Of a stretch of 18,219 nucleotides of DNA, positions 7,582 to 15,003 are shown piece after piece (position 1 is the stretch's first letter; each line of letters starts with the position of its first letter). The stretch covers positions 1 through 18,219 of the forward strand of contig CAKOXV010000022.1 in the NCBI GenBank assembly GCA_934130355.1. Direction: 5' to 3'. Under the pieces are notes generated by a model that made no database searches, was not told the origin of the DNA, and saw only the letters and a list, made by a program, of their open reading frames with translations. This DNA is from an uncultured Clostridia bacterium. Lineage in GTDB: Bacteria > Bacillota > Clostridia > TANB77 > CAG-508. A program made the position numbers and the translations under genes.

Positions 7582-7608
7582 ATCCCCCAGAACTAATTTC
7601 TGGGGGAT
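7582..7608. terminator. Terminator between the RelA/SpoT-like gene and the O-methyltransferase gene
   Basis: ATCCCCCAGAA (7582-7592) and TTCTGGGGGAT (7598-7608) form a perfect 11-bp stem with a 5-base loop. The plus-strand exit is T-rich (ATTTATTATTATTT). It lies 7 bases after the plus-strand stop and 8 bases from the convergent minus-strand stop, so it may act in both directions, although the minus-strand T-run is poor. Confidence 0.85.
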
Positions 7609-7616
7609 ATTTATTA

Positions 7617-8201
7617 TTATTTAATTCTACTAATTGCTAATCCATCTCCAACTTCTAAAATTTCAGTTTCAATGTTTGGGTTTTCAGTGGCTTCTTTAAT
7701 ATATTCACGCAAATTTCTTACTGCTGTACGTTGTTTATGTTTATTATAATCACTCATAACATAACCTTTATATAAGATGTTATCTGCAAATATAATTCCG
7801 TTAGGTTTTATCATACGCAAAGCTTCATTTAAGAAAAATGGATATTTTCCTTTTGCTGCATCAATAAAAACAACATCATATTTTTCATTCAAAGTTGGTA
7901 AAATCTCAACAGCATCACCTTCATAAATATTTATTTTATCTTCTAGTCCTACATTTTTTATATTTATTTTGGCTTGTGAAATTCTTTCTTCATCTCTTTC
8001 AATTGTATCTATTTTTCCACCTTCTGCAAGATACTTTGAAAAACGTATTGCAGAATATCCTACAGCTGTTCCAATCTCTAAAATTCTTGTTGGTTTAACA
8101 TCTGTTAATATGTTATCAATAACTTCTAATGTATCATCCATAATTATAGGAATATGCTCTTTGATAGCTTCTTCTTTTATATTATCTATCAGGCTCGTCA
8201 T
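7617..8201 (-). CDS. trmR: SAM-dependent O-methyltransferase, TrmR/YrrM-like
   Basis: This protein of 194 residues has a class I methyltransferase fold of the O-methyltransferase 3 (catechol/caffeoyl-CoA-like) family. SAM motif I is RILEIGTAVGYSAI near residues 41-54, followed by the acidic IERDEERI strand, the DVVFIDAAKGKYP metal/catalytic region and NGIIFADNILYKG. Bacillus YrrM (TrmR), the closest characterised relative I recognise, methylates ho5U34 of tRNA to mo5U. I chose the ATG at 8201 because it follows the typA stop by 22 bases and has AAAGGTGG upstream. A longer frame would need a TTG at 8270, lacks a ribosome binding site and would overlap typA. It is the last gene of the typA operon. 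The U32 gene nearby would supply the hydroxylated substrate. The symbol is by inference. Confidence 0.8.
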   Translation of the reverse strand: MTSLIDNIKEEAIKEHIPIIMDDTLEVIDNILTDVKPTRILEIGTAVGYSAIRFSKYLAEGGKIDTIERDEERISQAKINIKNVGLEDKINIYEGDAVEILPTLNEKYDVVFIDAAKGKYPFFLNEALRMIKPNGIIFADNILYKGYVMSDYNKHKQRTAVRNLREYIKEATENPNIETEILEVGDGLAISRIK

Positions 8202-8223
8202 CTTTCTTTTCCACCTTTTTCTA

Positions 8224-10044
8224 CTATTTGTTAGCACTTCTAGCAGCACGTTCTCTTTCTTTATTGTCAAGTATTTTCTTTCTTAATCTGATTGATTTTG
8301 GTGTTACTTCCACTAACTCATCATCTTGAATAAATTCGATAGCTTTTTCAAGAGACATTTGAATTGGTGGCACTAATCTTAATGCATCATCAGAACCTGA
8401 AGCTCTAGTATTTGTTAAATGTTTTTCTTTACATACATTTATAGCTAAATCTTCTCCTCTAGAATTTAGACCAACTATCATTCCTTCATAAACATCAACA
8501 CCTGGTCCTATAAATAAATCACCTTTATCTTGTGCATTATATAATCCATAAGTTATTGATGTTCCCGCTTCAAATGCAACAATAGTTCCTCTAACTCTTG
8601 CTACAACTTCACCTTTAAATGGTTCATAGCAATCAAATATGCTGTTCATAACTCCCTCACCTTTTGTATCTGTAAGGAATTCTGTTCTATATCCAATTAA
8701 CCCTCTTGCAGGAATTTTGAATTCTATTTTTGTATGTCCTGCTTCAGCTGGTTCCATATTAACCATTTCAGCTTTTCTTCTACCTAATTTTTCAATTACT
8801 GTTCCAACACTGTCATCTGGAATGTTTACAACTAATCTTTCAATTGGTTCACATTTTACACCATCAATTTCTTTCATAATTACTTTTGGTCTAGATACTA
8901 ATAATTCATATCCTTCTCTTCTCATTGTTTCTATTAATACTGATAAGTGTAATTCTCCTCTTCCTGATACTATAAATGAATCAGGTGATGCTGTTTCTTC
9001 AACTCTTAAACTTACATTTCTATCTAATTCTTTGAATAATCTATCTCTTAGATGTCTTGAAGTAATAAATTGTCCTTCTCTTCCTGCAAATGGTCCATTA
9101 TTTACACTAAATGTCATAGATACTGTTGGTTCATCAATATCTACAAATGGTATTTTTTCAGGAGTATTGAAATCACAAATTGTATCACCAATATGAATGT
9201 TTGAAAGTCCTGATATTTCAATTATATCTCCTGCTTTTGCTTCTTCAACTTCTACTTTTTTAAGTCCCATGTGTGTATATACTTTTGCAATTTTGCCTTG
9301 TGAAATTTTGTCATCTTTTTCACATATACTTACAGGCATACCAACTTTTATAACACCTCTTTCAAGTCTTCCAACTGCAATTCTTCCAACATAATCATCA
9401 TAATCAATGTTTGAAACTAACATTTGAGCTGGTCCTTCTTCATCACAATTTGGTGCTTTTATTGTTTTTATAATTGTTTCAAATAAACAAGTTAAATCTC
9501 CATCAGGATCATTTAAATCTAATTTTCCTACTCCATTTTTTGCAGATGCAAAAACAACTGGAAAATCTAATTGATCATCATTTGCATCAAGTTCTATAAA
9601 TAATTCCATTACTTGATCTAAAACTTTTAATGGCTCTGCACCAGGTCTGTCAATTTTATTTATTACAACAATTGGTTTTAAGTTCATTGCTAAAGATTTC
9701 TTTAATACTTCTCTTGTTTGAGGCATTGCTCCTTCAAAAGCATCAACTAATAAAAGAACACCATCAACTGTTTTTAAAACTCTTTCAACTTCTCCACCAA
9801 AATCAGCATGTCCAGGTGTATCAACTATATTTATTTTTACATCATTAAACATAACAGCTGTATTTTTAGCTAAAATTGTTATTCCTCTTTCTTTTTCTTG
9901 ATCATTTGAATCCATTACTCTTTCTTGTACTTGTTCATTATCTCTAAATACATGGCTTTGTCTTAATAAAGCATCTACTAATGTAGTTTTTCCGTGGTCT
10001 ACGTGTGCAATTATTGCTATATTTCTAATTTTTTGGTTAATCAT
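8224..10044 (-). CDS. typA: Ribosome-associated translational GTPase TypA/BipA
   Basis: This 606-residue GTPase of the EF-G/LepA superfamily binds the 70S ribosome and supports subunit assembly and stress or cold growth. The G motifs are intact: AHVDHGKT (13-20), RGITI (53-57), DTPGHADFG (75-83), NKID (129-132) and SAK (157-159). EF-G-like domains follow, including SGRGELHLSVLIETMRREG and the TypA-specific C-terminal domain with GLNSRGEDLAINVCKEKHLTN and RLVPPIQMSLE. Length is typical (about 605-615). AAGGAAGG lies about six bases before ATG. It starts 29 bases after plsC stops and continues the same operon. The reading frame is complete and shows no oddities. Confidence 0.98.
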   Translation of the reverse strand: MINQKIRNIAIIAHVDHGKTTLVDALLRQSHVFRDNEQVQERVMDSNDQEKERGITILAKNTAVMFNDVKINIVDTPGHADFGGEVERVLKTVDGVLLLVDAFEGAMPQTREVLKKSLAMNLKPIVVINKIDRPGAEPLKVLDQVMELFIELDANDDQLDFPVVFASAKNGVGKLDLNDPDGDLTCLFETIIKTIKAPNCDEEGPAQMLVSNIDYDDYVGRIAVGRLERGVIKVGMPVSICEKDDKISQGKIAKVYTHMGLKKVEVEEAKAGDIIEISGLSNIHIGDTICDFNTPEKIPFVDIDEPTVSMTFSVNNGPFAGREGQFITSRHLRDRLFKELDRNVSLRVEETASPDSFIVSGRGELHLSVLIETMRREGYELLVSRPKVIMKEIDGVKCEPIERLVVNIPDDSVGTVIEKLGRRKAEMVNMEPAEAGHTKIEFKIPARGLIGYRTEFLTDTKGEGVMNSIFDCYEPFKGEVVARVRGTIVAFEAGTSITYGLYNAQDKGDLFIGPGVDVYEGMIVGLNSRGEDLAINVCKEKHLTNTRASGSDDALRLVPPIQMSLEKAIEFIQDDELVEVTPKSIRLRKKILDNKERERAARSANK

Positions 10045-10073
10045 TTTTTATTTCCTTCCTTTATCATGAATTA

Positions 10074-10661
10074 CTATTTTGTTAGTTCTATTATTTTTTC
10101 CATAATTTCATCTGTTATTTCATCTAATTCTTCTTTGCTTCTTCCACTAAAATCAAGTGGTGCTCCGTATCTAATAGTCATCTTCTTAAATGGTTTTTCT
10201 CCTCCGCTTATTCCAACAGGAATAACTTTTGCTCCTGTCTTAACTGCGAAAAATGCTGCACCATCTTTTGCCTTTTGACCTTTTTCCATTCCGTTTCTTG
10301 TTCCTTCTGGAAATAACGCTACACTCTCTCCGTTTTTTAATGCTTTCAATGTGGTTTTTAATGCTGTTACATCTTTTGAATCTCTCTTTACATAAATTCC
10401 ATCAAATACCACACCTAGAAAAGCAAAAAAAGGATTTTTTCTAAGTTCCTCTTTTGCTAAAAATCTTACATGTCTTTTAGCAGTAACAACTATTAGTGGT
10501 GGATCTTTATATGTTCTATGATTTCCACAATAAATTAATGGTTGTGTTTTATCTTTTGGTATATTCTCTGTTCCTTCAACTTTTACTCTATAAACTACTA
10601 CAAAATATAGACGTATAGCAGTTCTTACTATTACTCTACCTATTTTCTTTAAAAACTTCAT
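10074..10661 (-). CDS. plsC: 1-acyl-sn-glycerol-3-phosphate acyltransferase
   Basis: This 195-residue membrane-associated acyltransferase makes phosphatidic acid from lysophosphatidic acid in phospholipid synthesis. The H-x4-D catalytic motif is NHRTYKDP (His48, Asp53). FPEGTR lies at 117-122, and VIPVGISGGEKP forms the later substrate block. The N-terminus (1-30) is basic and hydrophobic and may associate with the membrane. Its length is at the short end of the family. Its ATG overlaps the TGA of the upstream P-loop gene (ATGA), and GAGGAGG lies ahead of it inside that gene, indicating translational coupling. In many Clostridia plsC follows cmk; here the partner is a P-loop/Asp23-like protein instead. 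Confidence 0.93.
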   Translation of the reverse strand: MKFLKKIGRVIVRTAIRLYFVVVYRVKVEGTENIPKDKTQPLIYCGNHRTYKDPPLIVVTAKRHVRFLAKEELRKNPFFAFLGVVFDGIYVKRDSKDVTALKTTLKALKNGESVALFPEGTRNGMEKGQKAKDGAAFFAVKTGAKVIPVGISGGEKPFKKMTIRYGAPLDFSGRSKEELDEITDEIMEKIIELTK

Positions 10662-11503
10662 TTATTTTCCTCCTCTGGTATATAAATATTTTTTGCAACA
10701 ACTTCTAAAGAAACAATATTCATAGCTGTCAAATTTTCAATTTCTTTTCTAGCTTTATCCTTGAATTCTCTTAAACATTCTTGCATATTATATCCATACA
10801 TTACAGTAACTTCCATATATATACTTGGTCCAACTTCAGTACTATTTACTCTTGTTCTAATAACTTTATATATTCCAGTCATTTTAGTTGCTAAATATTC
10901 CATTATTTGTCTAAATACTGTATCAGAAATTGTAAACTTTCCCAAATAACTAAAAGTTGGTCTTATTATTGTCTTCTCTGATATATATGGTTTTTGCCCT
11001 GCTCCTTTTGATTTAAATATTTGAAGTGGGTCTAAAAGGTAACCTGAAAAATCTTTTTTTAATTCAAATGTTGGTACTGGTATAACATGTTTTCCTTCTG
11101 TTACACGTATATGTCTTGCAGTTTGCATTTCTTCTTCTGTAGCAACTTCATTTATATATGTTATTTCAGATACTTCTGGTAAAGATAAATTTGCTGCAAT
11201 TTTTTGCACCATTCCATCAGATGTACCAAGTATCAAAATTTTTGAAGGCTTGTATTTTTTTATAGCATCTCTTACAGGCTTTTTTTCTTCTTCATTATAA
11301 AATAATGCATGTTTTACTGTTTCTATCTTTGTTGGCGCCTTTTTTGCTGATAGCCCTGCAATTATTTCATTATCTTTTATTAACAATCCATCATCAATTA
11401 TAAAATTTATTCCTTTTTCACTTGCAACCATCTGTGCTCTGTAACTTTTTCCTGTTCCAGACGGTCCAACAAATCCATATACTTTTATTTTTTCAAATAG
11501 CAT
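10658..11503 (-). CDS. P-loop NTPase fused to an Asp23/Gls24-like domain
   Basis: This 281-residue protein has a Walker A loop GPSGTGKS at 13-20 near the N-terminus, followed by an NTPase-like region to about residue 120 (DDGLLIKDNEI; SKILILGTSDGM). A linker segment (about 130-185) contains HIRVTEGKHVIPVPTFELKK. The C-terminal part (about 187-276) resembles the Asp23/Gls24 family: GKFTISDTVFRQIMEYLA, then an EVTVMYGYNM strand and a helix ending in IENLTAMNIVSLEVVAKNIY. Asp23 proteins sit at the membrane and relate to envelope stress. No membrane segment is visible here. AAGGAGT precedes the ATG. It is translationally coupled to plsC, suggesting a role near the membrane lipid or wall machinery, but its substrate is unknown. 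The domain assignment is by eye. Confidence 0.75.
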   Translation of the reverse strand: MLFEKIKVYGFVGPSGTGKSYRAQMVASEKGINFIIDDGLLIKDNEIIAGLSAKKAPTKIETVKHALFYNEEEKKPVRDAIKKYKPSKILILGTSDGMVQKIAANLSLPEVSEITYINEVATEEEMQTARHIRVTEGKHVIPVPTFELKKDFSGYLLDPLQIFKSKGAGQKPYISEKTIIRPTFSYLGKFTISDTVFRQIMEYLATKMTGIYKVIRTRVNSTEVGPSIYMEVTVMYGYNMQECLREFKDKARKEIENLTAMNIVSLEVVAKNIYIPEEENK

Positions 11504-11537
11504 ATTTTACTCCTTATTTTTTAACCAATTACAAAAC

Positions 11538-11577
11538 AGAACCGGTGCCACTTGCCGTGTGGCAAAGTAGAACCGGT
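11538..11577. repeat. Compound hairpin with duplicated AGAACCGGT
   Basis: AGAACCGGT occurs at 11538-11546 and again at 11569-11577. ACCGGT is its own reverse complement, so the two copies can also pair as an outer stem. Between them ACTTGCC (11550-11556) and GGCAAAGT (11561-11568) form an inner stem with one bulge and a GTGT loop. It is markedly GC-richer than its surroundings. It lies in the 87-base gap between the glycosyltransferase and P-loop genes. The minus-strand exit (TCTGTTTTG) is only a weak T-run, so it could be an attenuator, an RNA-stability element or a small repetitive palindrome. Confidence 0.7.
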
Positions 11578-11590
11578 ATTAAATGCTTAA

Positions 11591-12838
11591 TTAAATCTTT
11601 TCTGGTGCTTCTTTAACTTCTGCAATTTTTATACTTCTTACATGATCAATTTTTTCCCATGTTGTTTCTCTTTTAAATAAACATTTTACATTTATAATTA
11701 CCCAAGTTCCCATAAATGCAGGATAGCATAGTAATCCTTTGATCATTGGTTTTATTGGTTTTTTATCTAAGAACATTGCAAGCAACGCTGTTCCTATTGG
11801 CAAGAATAGTGTTGGGACTAAATATCTTACTACATTAAATATTAAATCCCCTATTGTCATTGCTTGAGAAACATACATTACACAATTTATTAACAATAGT
11901 ACCATTGTTATTACTAACATTGGTGCTGTTCCAATCATATATAAAAGTCCATCAAAATTCATTAATGTTTTGTGTTCTTTTACTGCTCTAAACAATTCAC
12001 CTGTATATTTTTTCATACATTGAATATGTCCAACTGTCCATCTACTTCTTTGTGACCATGATTGTTTAAATGATGTTGGTTGTTCATCATAAACTATTGC
12101 GTCTGTTGCCCATCCAAGTTTTCTTCCTTGTATAATATTCTTTAGTGAAAATTCAATATCTTCTGTTAATGTTTCTGTTTCCCATCCATTTGGTTTTAAT
12201 AAATCAAATTTTATCATGAATCCAGTTCCATTTAATAATGGTGATAATCCAATATTATACCTAGCTAAATGATACATTCTATGCATTGTCCAGTAAAATA
12301 ATGCATATCCTGCTGTTATCCAGTTGTCTGTTGGATTTTTGATATCTCTATATCCTTGAACAACTTCTTCTCCTTGGCATAATTTTTTGTTCATATTTAC
12401 TATAAAGTTTTGGTCTGCAATATTATCTGCGTCAAATATCAACACTGCATCATAATCTGCATTTTCTTCAATCTTTTGTTTCAAAAACCATTGTAATGCA
12501 TATCCTTTTGTTTTGTGTGCTTGATCAAATCTTTCATATACAATTGCACCTGCTTCTCTTGCTATTTGAGCTGTTTTATCTGTACAATTGTCTGCAATTA
12601 CATAAATGTCATATAATTCTTTATTGTAATTCTGATTTTTCAAACTTTCAATTAAATTTGCAACTACCATTTCTTCATTATGAGCTGGTATAATCGCCAT
12701 GAATTTGTGTTCTTTGTTTGTTAAATAAGGTTTATCTTTTAATTTTACCAATGCACATAAACTTATAACTGTTTGATAGCACCAATATGCAGTTAAAACA
12801 TAAACCAAAGCTTGCTTTAGTATGTGTAAATATTCCAT
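11591..12838 (-). CDS. Membrane family 2 glycosyltransferase (processive type)
   Basis: This 415-residue integral membrane GT2 enzyme resembles poly-N-acetylglucosamine, hyaluronan and cellulose synthase catalytic subunits. An N-terminal membrane segment lies at about 8-31. The cytoplasmic GT-A domain has MAIIPAHNEE (47-56), ADNCTD (82-87), DADN (136-139), TED (215-217, the catalytic base) and QRSRW (243-247, the processive Q-x2-R-W signature). Further hydrophobic segments follow at about 291-313, 325-345 and 365-383. AAGGA precedes the ATG by four to five bases. It is the first gene of the run down to the O-methyltransferase and has a good promoter. No partner exopolysaccharide genes (deacetylase, c-di-GMP effector, export protein) are nearby, so the sugar and acceptor are unknown. 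A glycolipid or short surface-glycan role is possible. Confidence 0.88.
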   Translation of the reverse strand: MEYLHILKQALVYVLTAYWCYQTVISLCALVKLKDKPYLTNKEHKFMAIIPAHNEEMVVANLIESLKNQNYNKELYDIYVIADNCTDKTAQIAREAGAIVYERFDQAHKTKGYALQWFLKQKIEENADYDAVLIFDADNIADQNFIVNMNKKLCQGEEVVQGYRDIKNPTDNWITAGYALFYWTMHRMYHLARYNIGLSPLLNGTGFMIKFDLLKPNGWETETLTEDIEFSLKNIIQGRKLGWATDAIVYDEQPTSFKQSWSQRSRWTVGHIQCMKKYTGELFRAVKEHKTLMNFDGLLYMIGTAPMLVITMVLLLINCVMYVSQAMTIGDLIFNVVRYLVPTLFLPIGTALLAMFLDKKPIKPMIKGLLCYPAFMGTWVIINVKCLFKRETTWEKIDHVRSIKIAEVKEAPEKI

Positions 12839-12904
12839 TTTTTCCTTCTCTTTCTTTTTTAATATTATAACCTTTTTTCTATATATTATTTTCGTGCCTT
12901 TTAT

Positions 12905-12933
12905 ATTATACTATTAAATGGTTTTTTTTGCAA
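12905..12933 (-). promoter_or_regulatory. Sigma-A-type promoter of the glycosyltransferase operon
   Basis: On the minus strand TTGCAA (12933-12928) is followed by a 17-base spacer and a perfect TATAAT (12910-12905). The leader would be about 60 bases. No comparable promoter is seen in the gaps downstream, consistent with one transcript through GT2, the P-loop gene, plsC, typA and the O-methyltransferase. Confidence 0.7.
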
Positions 12934-12978
12934 TACTTTTTGGTAAAAAACAGCAGTAAAAGTTGCTAATTCAGCTCT

Positions 12979-13152
12979 AAATTAATATATTACTATGGAA
13001 TAAGGCAAAGATCCCCGACGAAGACCCTAGCTATGTTTTTGCCATGGAATAAGTAATATATTCATTTTTGACGTGAGTATTCCTTGTTCTGTACTTTAAG
13101 ATTTTCTATACTCAAGTTTAGATGCACAAAATTTTCCATTATTCAATATATA
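12979..13152 (+). repeat. Dispersed hairpin repeat, copy B (full length)
   Basis: This is the only copy that is complete at both ends. The 5' half has inverted arms AAATTAATATATTACTAT (12979-12996) and ATAAGTAATATATTCATTTTT (13049-13069), with inner GGCAAA/TTTGCC pairing and a loop containing CCCGACGAAGACC. The 3' half starts near GACGTGAGTATTCC and continues through TGTACTTTAAGATTTTC and AGATGCACAAAA to TTCAATATATA. There is no open reading frame or transposase remnant. It is intergenic, between the pyk terminator and the glycosyltransferase promoter. Confidence 0.9.
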
Positions 13153-13211
13153 TCTAGGTGGCAAAGTGGAGTGCTATGCTTATTGTACTGAGTTATACTT
13201 TCAAAGGCAAC

Positions 13212-13237
13212 AAAAAAAGGGACATAGTCCCTTTTTT
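13212..13237 (-). terminator. Rho-independent terminator of pyruvate kinase
   Basis: On the minus strand AAAAAAGGGAC, loop TAT and GTCCCTTTTTT form an 11-bp stem followed by further T residues (TTTTTTTG). It begins one to two bases beyond the pyk stop codon. Confidence 0.92.
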
Positions 13238-13238
13238 A

Positions 13239-14684
13239 CTAGATTGTTAATACTCCTGCAACAACTTTTTTCTCATATTTTTTATCAATGCAATTTTTAG
13301 CTCCACCTGAAAGAACTACTACATCTCCTGATTCAAGTGTTCCATTAGCTTTCAATACTTCTATTCCTTTTTCAATTGTTGATTCTGGTGTATTTTCACC
13401 TTTTACTAATACTGGTAATACATTCCATACAATTGATAATTGGTTAAATGTTTTTTCATCATCAGTTACAGCTATGATTGGGCATCCAGGTCCCATTCCA
13501 GCTAATTTTTTAGCTGTATTTCCTGAATGTGTATATGTTAATATTGCATCAGCTTCAATGTGTTCAGCCATTGCGCATGTTGTATAAGCAATATTCTTTT
13601 CCATATCTTCTGACTTTTCTGCAAAAGAACCTTTTTTGATAAATCTCTTCCAGTAATTTACTGAGTTTTCAATTGAATTTGATATTTTAACCATTGTTTC
13701 AACACATTCTACTGGATATTTACCCATTGCACATTCTCCAGATAGCATTATACAGCTTGTTCTGTCATATACTGCATTTGCAACGTCACTAACTTCTGCT
13801 CTTGTTGGACGTGGGTTAGAAATCATTGATTCTAACATTTGTGTTGCTGTTATAACTGGTTTTCCAACAGCATTACATCTTTTAATCATGTGTTTTTGAA
13901 CAACTGGTACTTGTTCCATAGGAATTTCAACTCCCATGTCTCCTCTAGCAACCATTATTCCATCTGATAATGCAAGTATTTCTTCGAAATTATCAATTCC
14001 TTCTTGGCTTTCTATTTTAGAGATAATTCCAACTCTTTCTCCACCATTTTCATTTAATAATTTTCTTATTTGGTTAACATCATCAGCTCTTCTTACAAAT
14101 GATGCTGCTATATAGTCAAATCCTGCTTTAACACCTTTTGTTATATCATCTATATCTTTTGGTGATAATGCTGGTAAATTAAGTTTTAATCCTGGTACAT
14201 TAACTGTTTTTCTGCTTCCTAATCTTCCTGTATTTAAAGCTTTACATACAACATCTTTTCCTTCTATTCTTACAACTTCAAATTCAATTGCACCATCATC
14301 AACTAATATTTTAGCTCCTGGTACAACATCTTGGTAAAGATTTTTATATCCTATTGATGTTTTTGTATTATTTCCAATTACTTCATCATAAAGGAATGTA
14401 AATGTTTGTCCTTCTTCTATAACAACTTTTTCATCTCCTGATTCAAGTTTTCCTGTTCTTATTTCAGGTCCCTTTGTATCTAATACTAATGCAACTGGTC
14501 TGTTTAATGCACTTCTTACTTTTTTAATTGTATCAATCTTTTCTGCGTTTTCTTCATATCCTCCATGTGAAAAGTTGATTCTTGTAACATTTAATCCTGC
14601 ATTCATTAATTCTGTTAATTTTTCTTCACTTTGACTTGCTGGTCCGATTGTTCCTACAATATTAGTTCTTCTTAATTTTTTCAC
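13239..14684 (-). CDS. pyk: Pyruvate kinase
   Basis: This 481-residue glycolytic enzyme converts phosphoenolpyruvate and ADP to pyruvate and ATP in the cytoplasm. The active-site region is ISKIESQEGI (221-230, catalytic Lys223) followed by VARGDMGVE (metal binding). RINFSHGG at 35-42 and LDTKGPEIRTG at 68-78 are intact; the Glu in KGPE is the residue associated with K+-dependent enzymes. The B domain and C-terminal regulatory domain are present. It lacks the extra C-terminal PEP-utiliser-like domain of Bacillus pyruvate kinases. The start is GTG at 14684, preceded by GGGAGGA at normal spacing. It is monocistronic, with its own promoter and terminator, and follows rpmF. Confidence 0.98.
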   Translation of the reverse strand: MKKLRRTNIVGTIGPASQSEEKLTELMNAGLNVTRINFSHGGYEENAEKIDTIKKVRSALNRPVALVLDTKGPEIRTGKLESGDEKVVIEEGQTFTFLYDEVIGNNTKTSIGYKNLYQDVVPGAKILVDDGAIEFEVVRIEGKDVVCKALNTGRLGSRKTVNVPGLKLNLPALSPKDIDDITKGVKAGFDYIAASFVRRADDVNQIRKLLNENGGERVGIISKIESQEGIDNFEEILALSDGIMVARGDMGVEIPMEQVPVVQKHMIKRCNAVGKPVITATQMLESMISNPRPTRAEVSDVANAVYDRTSCIMLSGECAMGKYPVECVETMVKISNSIENSVNYWKRFIKKGSFAEKSEDMEKNIAYTTCAMAEHIEADAILTYTHSGNTAKKLAGMGPGCPIIAVTDDEKTFNQLSIVWNVLPVLVKGENTPESTIEKGIEVLKANGTLESGDVVVLSGGAKNCIDKKYEKKVVAGVLTI

Positions 14685-14719
14685 TTTAAATTCCTCCCTT
14701 AATTTTACAACTATTGACT

Positions 14720-14749
14720 ATTATATCACTTTTTCATTTATTTATTCAA
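14720..14749 (-). promoter_or_regulatory. Sigma-A-type promoter of pyk
   Basis: On the minus strand TTGAAT (14749-14744) precedes a perfect TATAAT (14725-14720) with an 18-base spacer. The leader would be about 30 bases to the GTG start. It lies downstream of the rpmF terminator. Confidence 0.65.
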
Positions 14750-14789
14750 TAGTTTAAATAAACATTTTTTGTTTTATTGAATACACGGC

Positions 14790-14809
14790 AAAAAACGCCT
14801 TCCGGCGTT
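14790..14809 (-). terminator. Rho-independent terminator of rpmF
   Basis: On the minus strand AACGCC, loop GGAA and GGCGTT form a short GC-rich stem capped by a GNRA-type tetraloop. It runs directly into TTTTTTGCC. It lies about nine bases beyond the rpmF stop codon. Confidence 0.88.
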
Positions 14810-14817
14810 CCTGCTTA

Positions 14818-15003
14818 TTATTCTTCAGTTTTTTTTGCAACTACTTCTTTTCCATCATAATATCCACAGTTTGAGCAAACTCTGTGTGGCATTACTGGTT
14901 CATGACAATGTGGACATGTAGCAAATTTTGGTGCTTCTACTTTCCATGTTGATCTTTTTAAGTGTGTTCTAGCTTTTGACCATCTTCTTTTTGGTTGTGC
15001 CAT
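14818..15003 (-). CDS. rpmF: 50S ribosomal protein L32
   Basis: This 61-residue large-subunit protein begins with the canonical AQPKRRWSKARTHLKRS (usual family start is AVPKRRTS-like). Two CxxC pairs, CPHC and CSNC, lie around the PVMPHRV turn, so this is the zinc-binding form of L32. The acidic/basic tail KKTEE ends the protein. I chose the ATG at 15003 because AGGAGGG lies eight bases upstream and the conserved protein start follows at once. An in-frame ATG at 15021 would add six non-family residues and place the ribosome binding site inside the gene. It is transcribed alone from a perfect-consensus promoter. The DUF177 gene often found just upstream is absent. Confidence 0.97.
   Translation of the reverse strand: MAQPKRRWSKARTHLKRSTWKVEAPKFATCPHCHEPVMPHRVCSNCGYYDGKEVVAKKTEE

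Larger units (their letters stand above)
12839..13238. other. Intergenic region between pyk and the glycosyltransferase gene
   Basis: These 400 bases contain no credible gene. From left to right they hold the glycosyltransferase promoter (12905-12933), repeat copy B (12979-13152) and the pyruvate kinase terminator (13212-13237). The remainder at 13153-13211 shows no structure that I can support. Confidence 0.7.

Noticed and set aside
8202..8270. Longer N-terminus for the O-methyltransferase, starting in typA
   Set aside because: The start would be TTG with no Shine-Dalgarno, and the extra 23 residues are read from the typA 3' end in another frame. The ATG at 8201 has AAAGGTGG upstream.
8639..9196. 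Plus-strand reading frame of 185 codons opposite typA
   Set aside because: It lies wholly antisense to a gene with complete family motifs, has low-complexity Ser/Leu/Ile/Pro-rich composition, and has no ribosome binding site that I can defend.
10045..10073. Separate promoter for typA
   Set aside because: The gap after plsC is only 29 bases and holds little beyond the ribosome binding site, so a separate promoter there is not supported.
13153..13211. GGCAAAGTGG resembling the inner arm of the palindrome at 11561-11568
   Set aside because: The shared stretch is only about eight bases without a matching opposite arm, so I treat it as chance.
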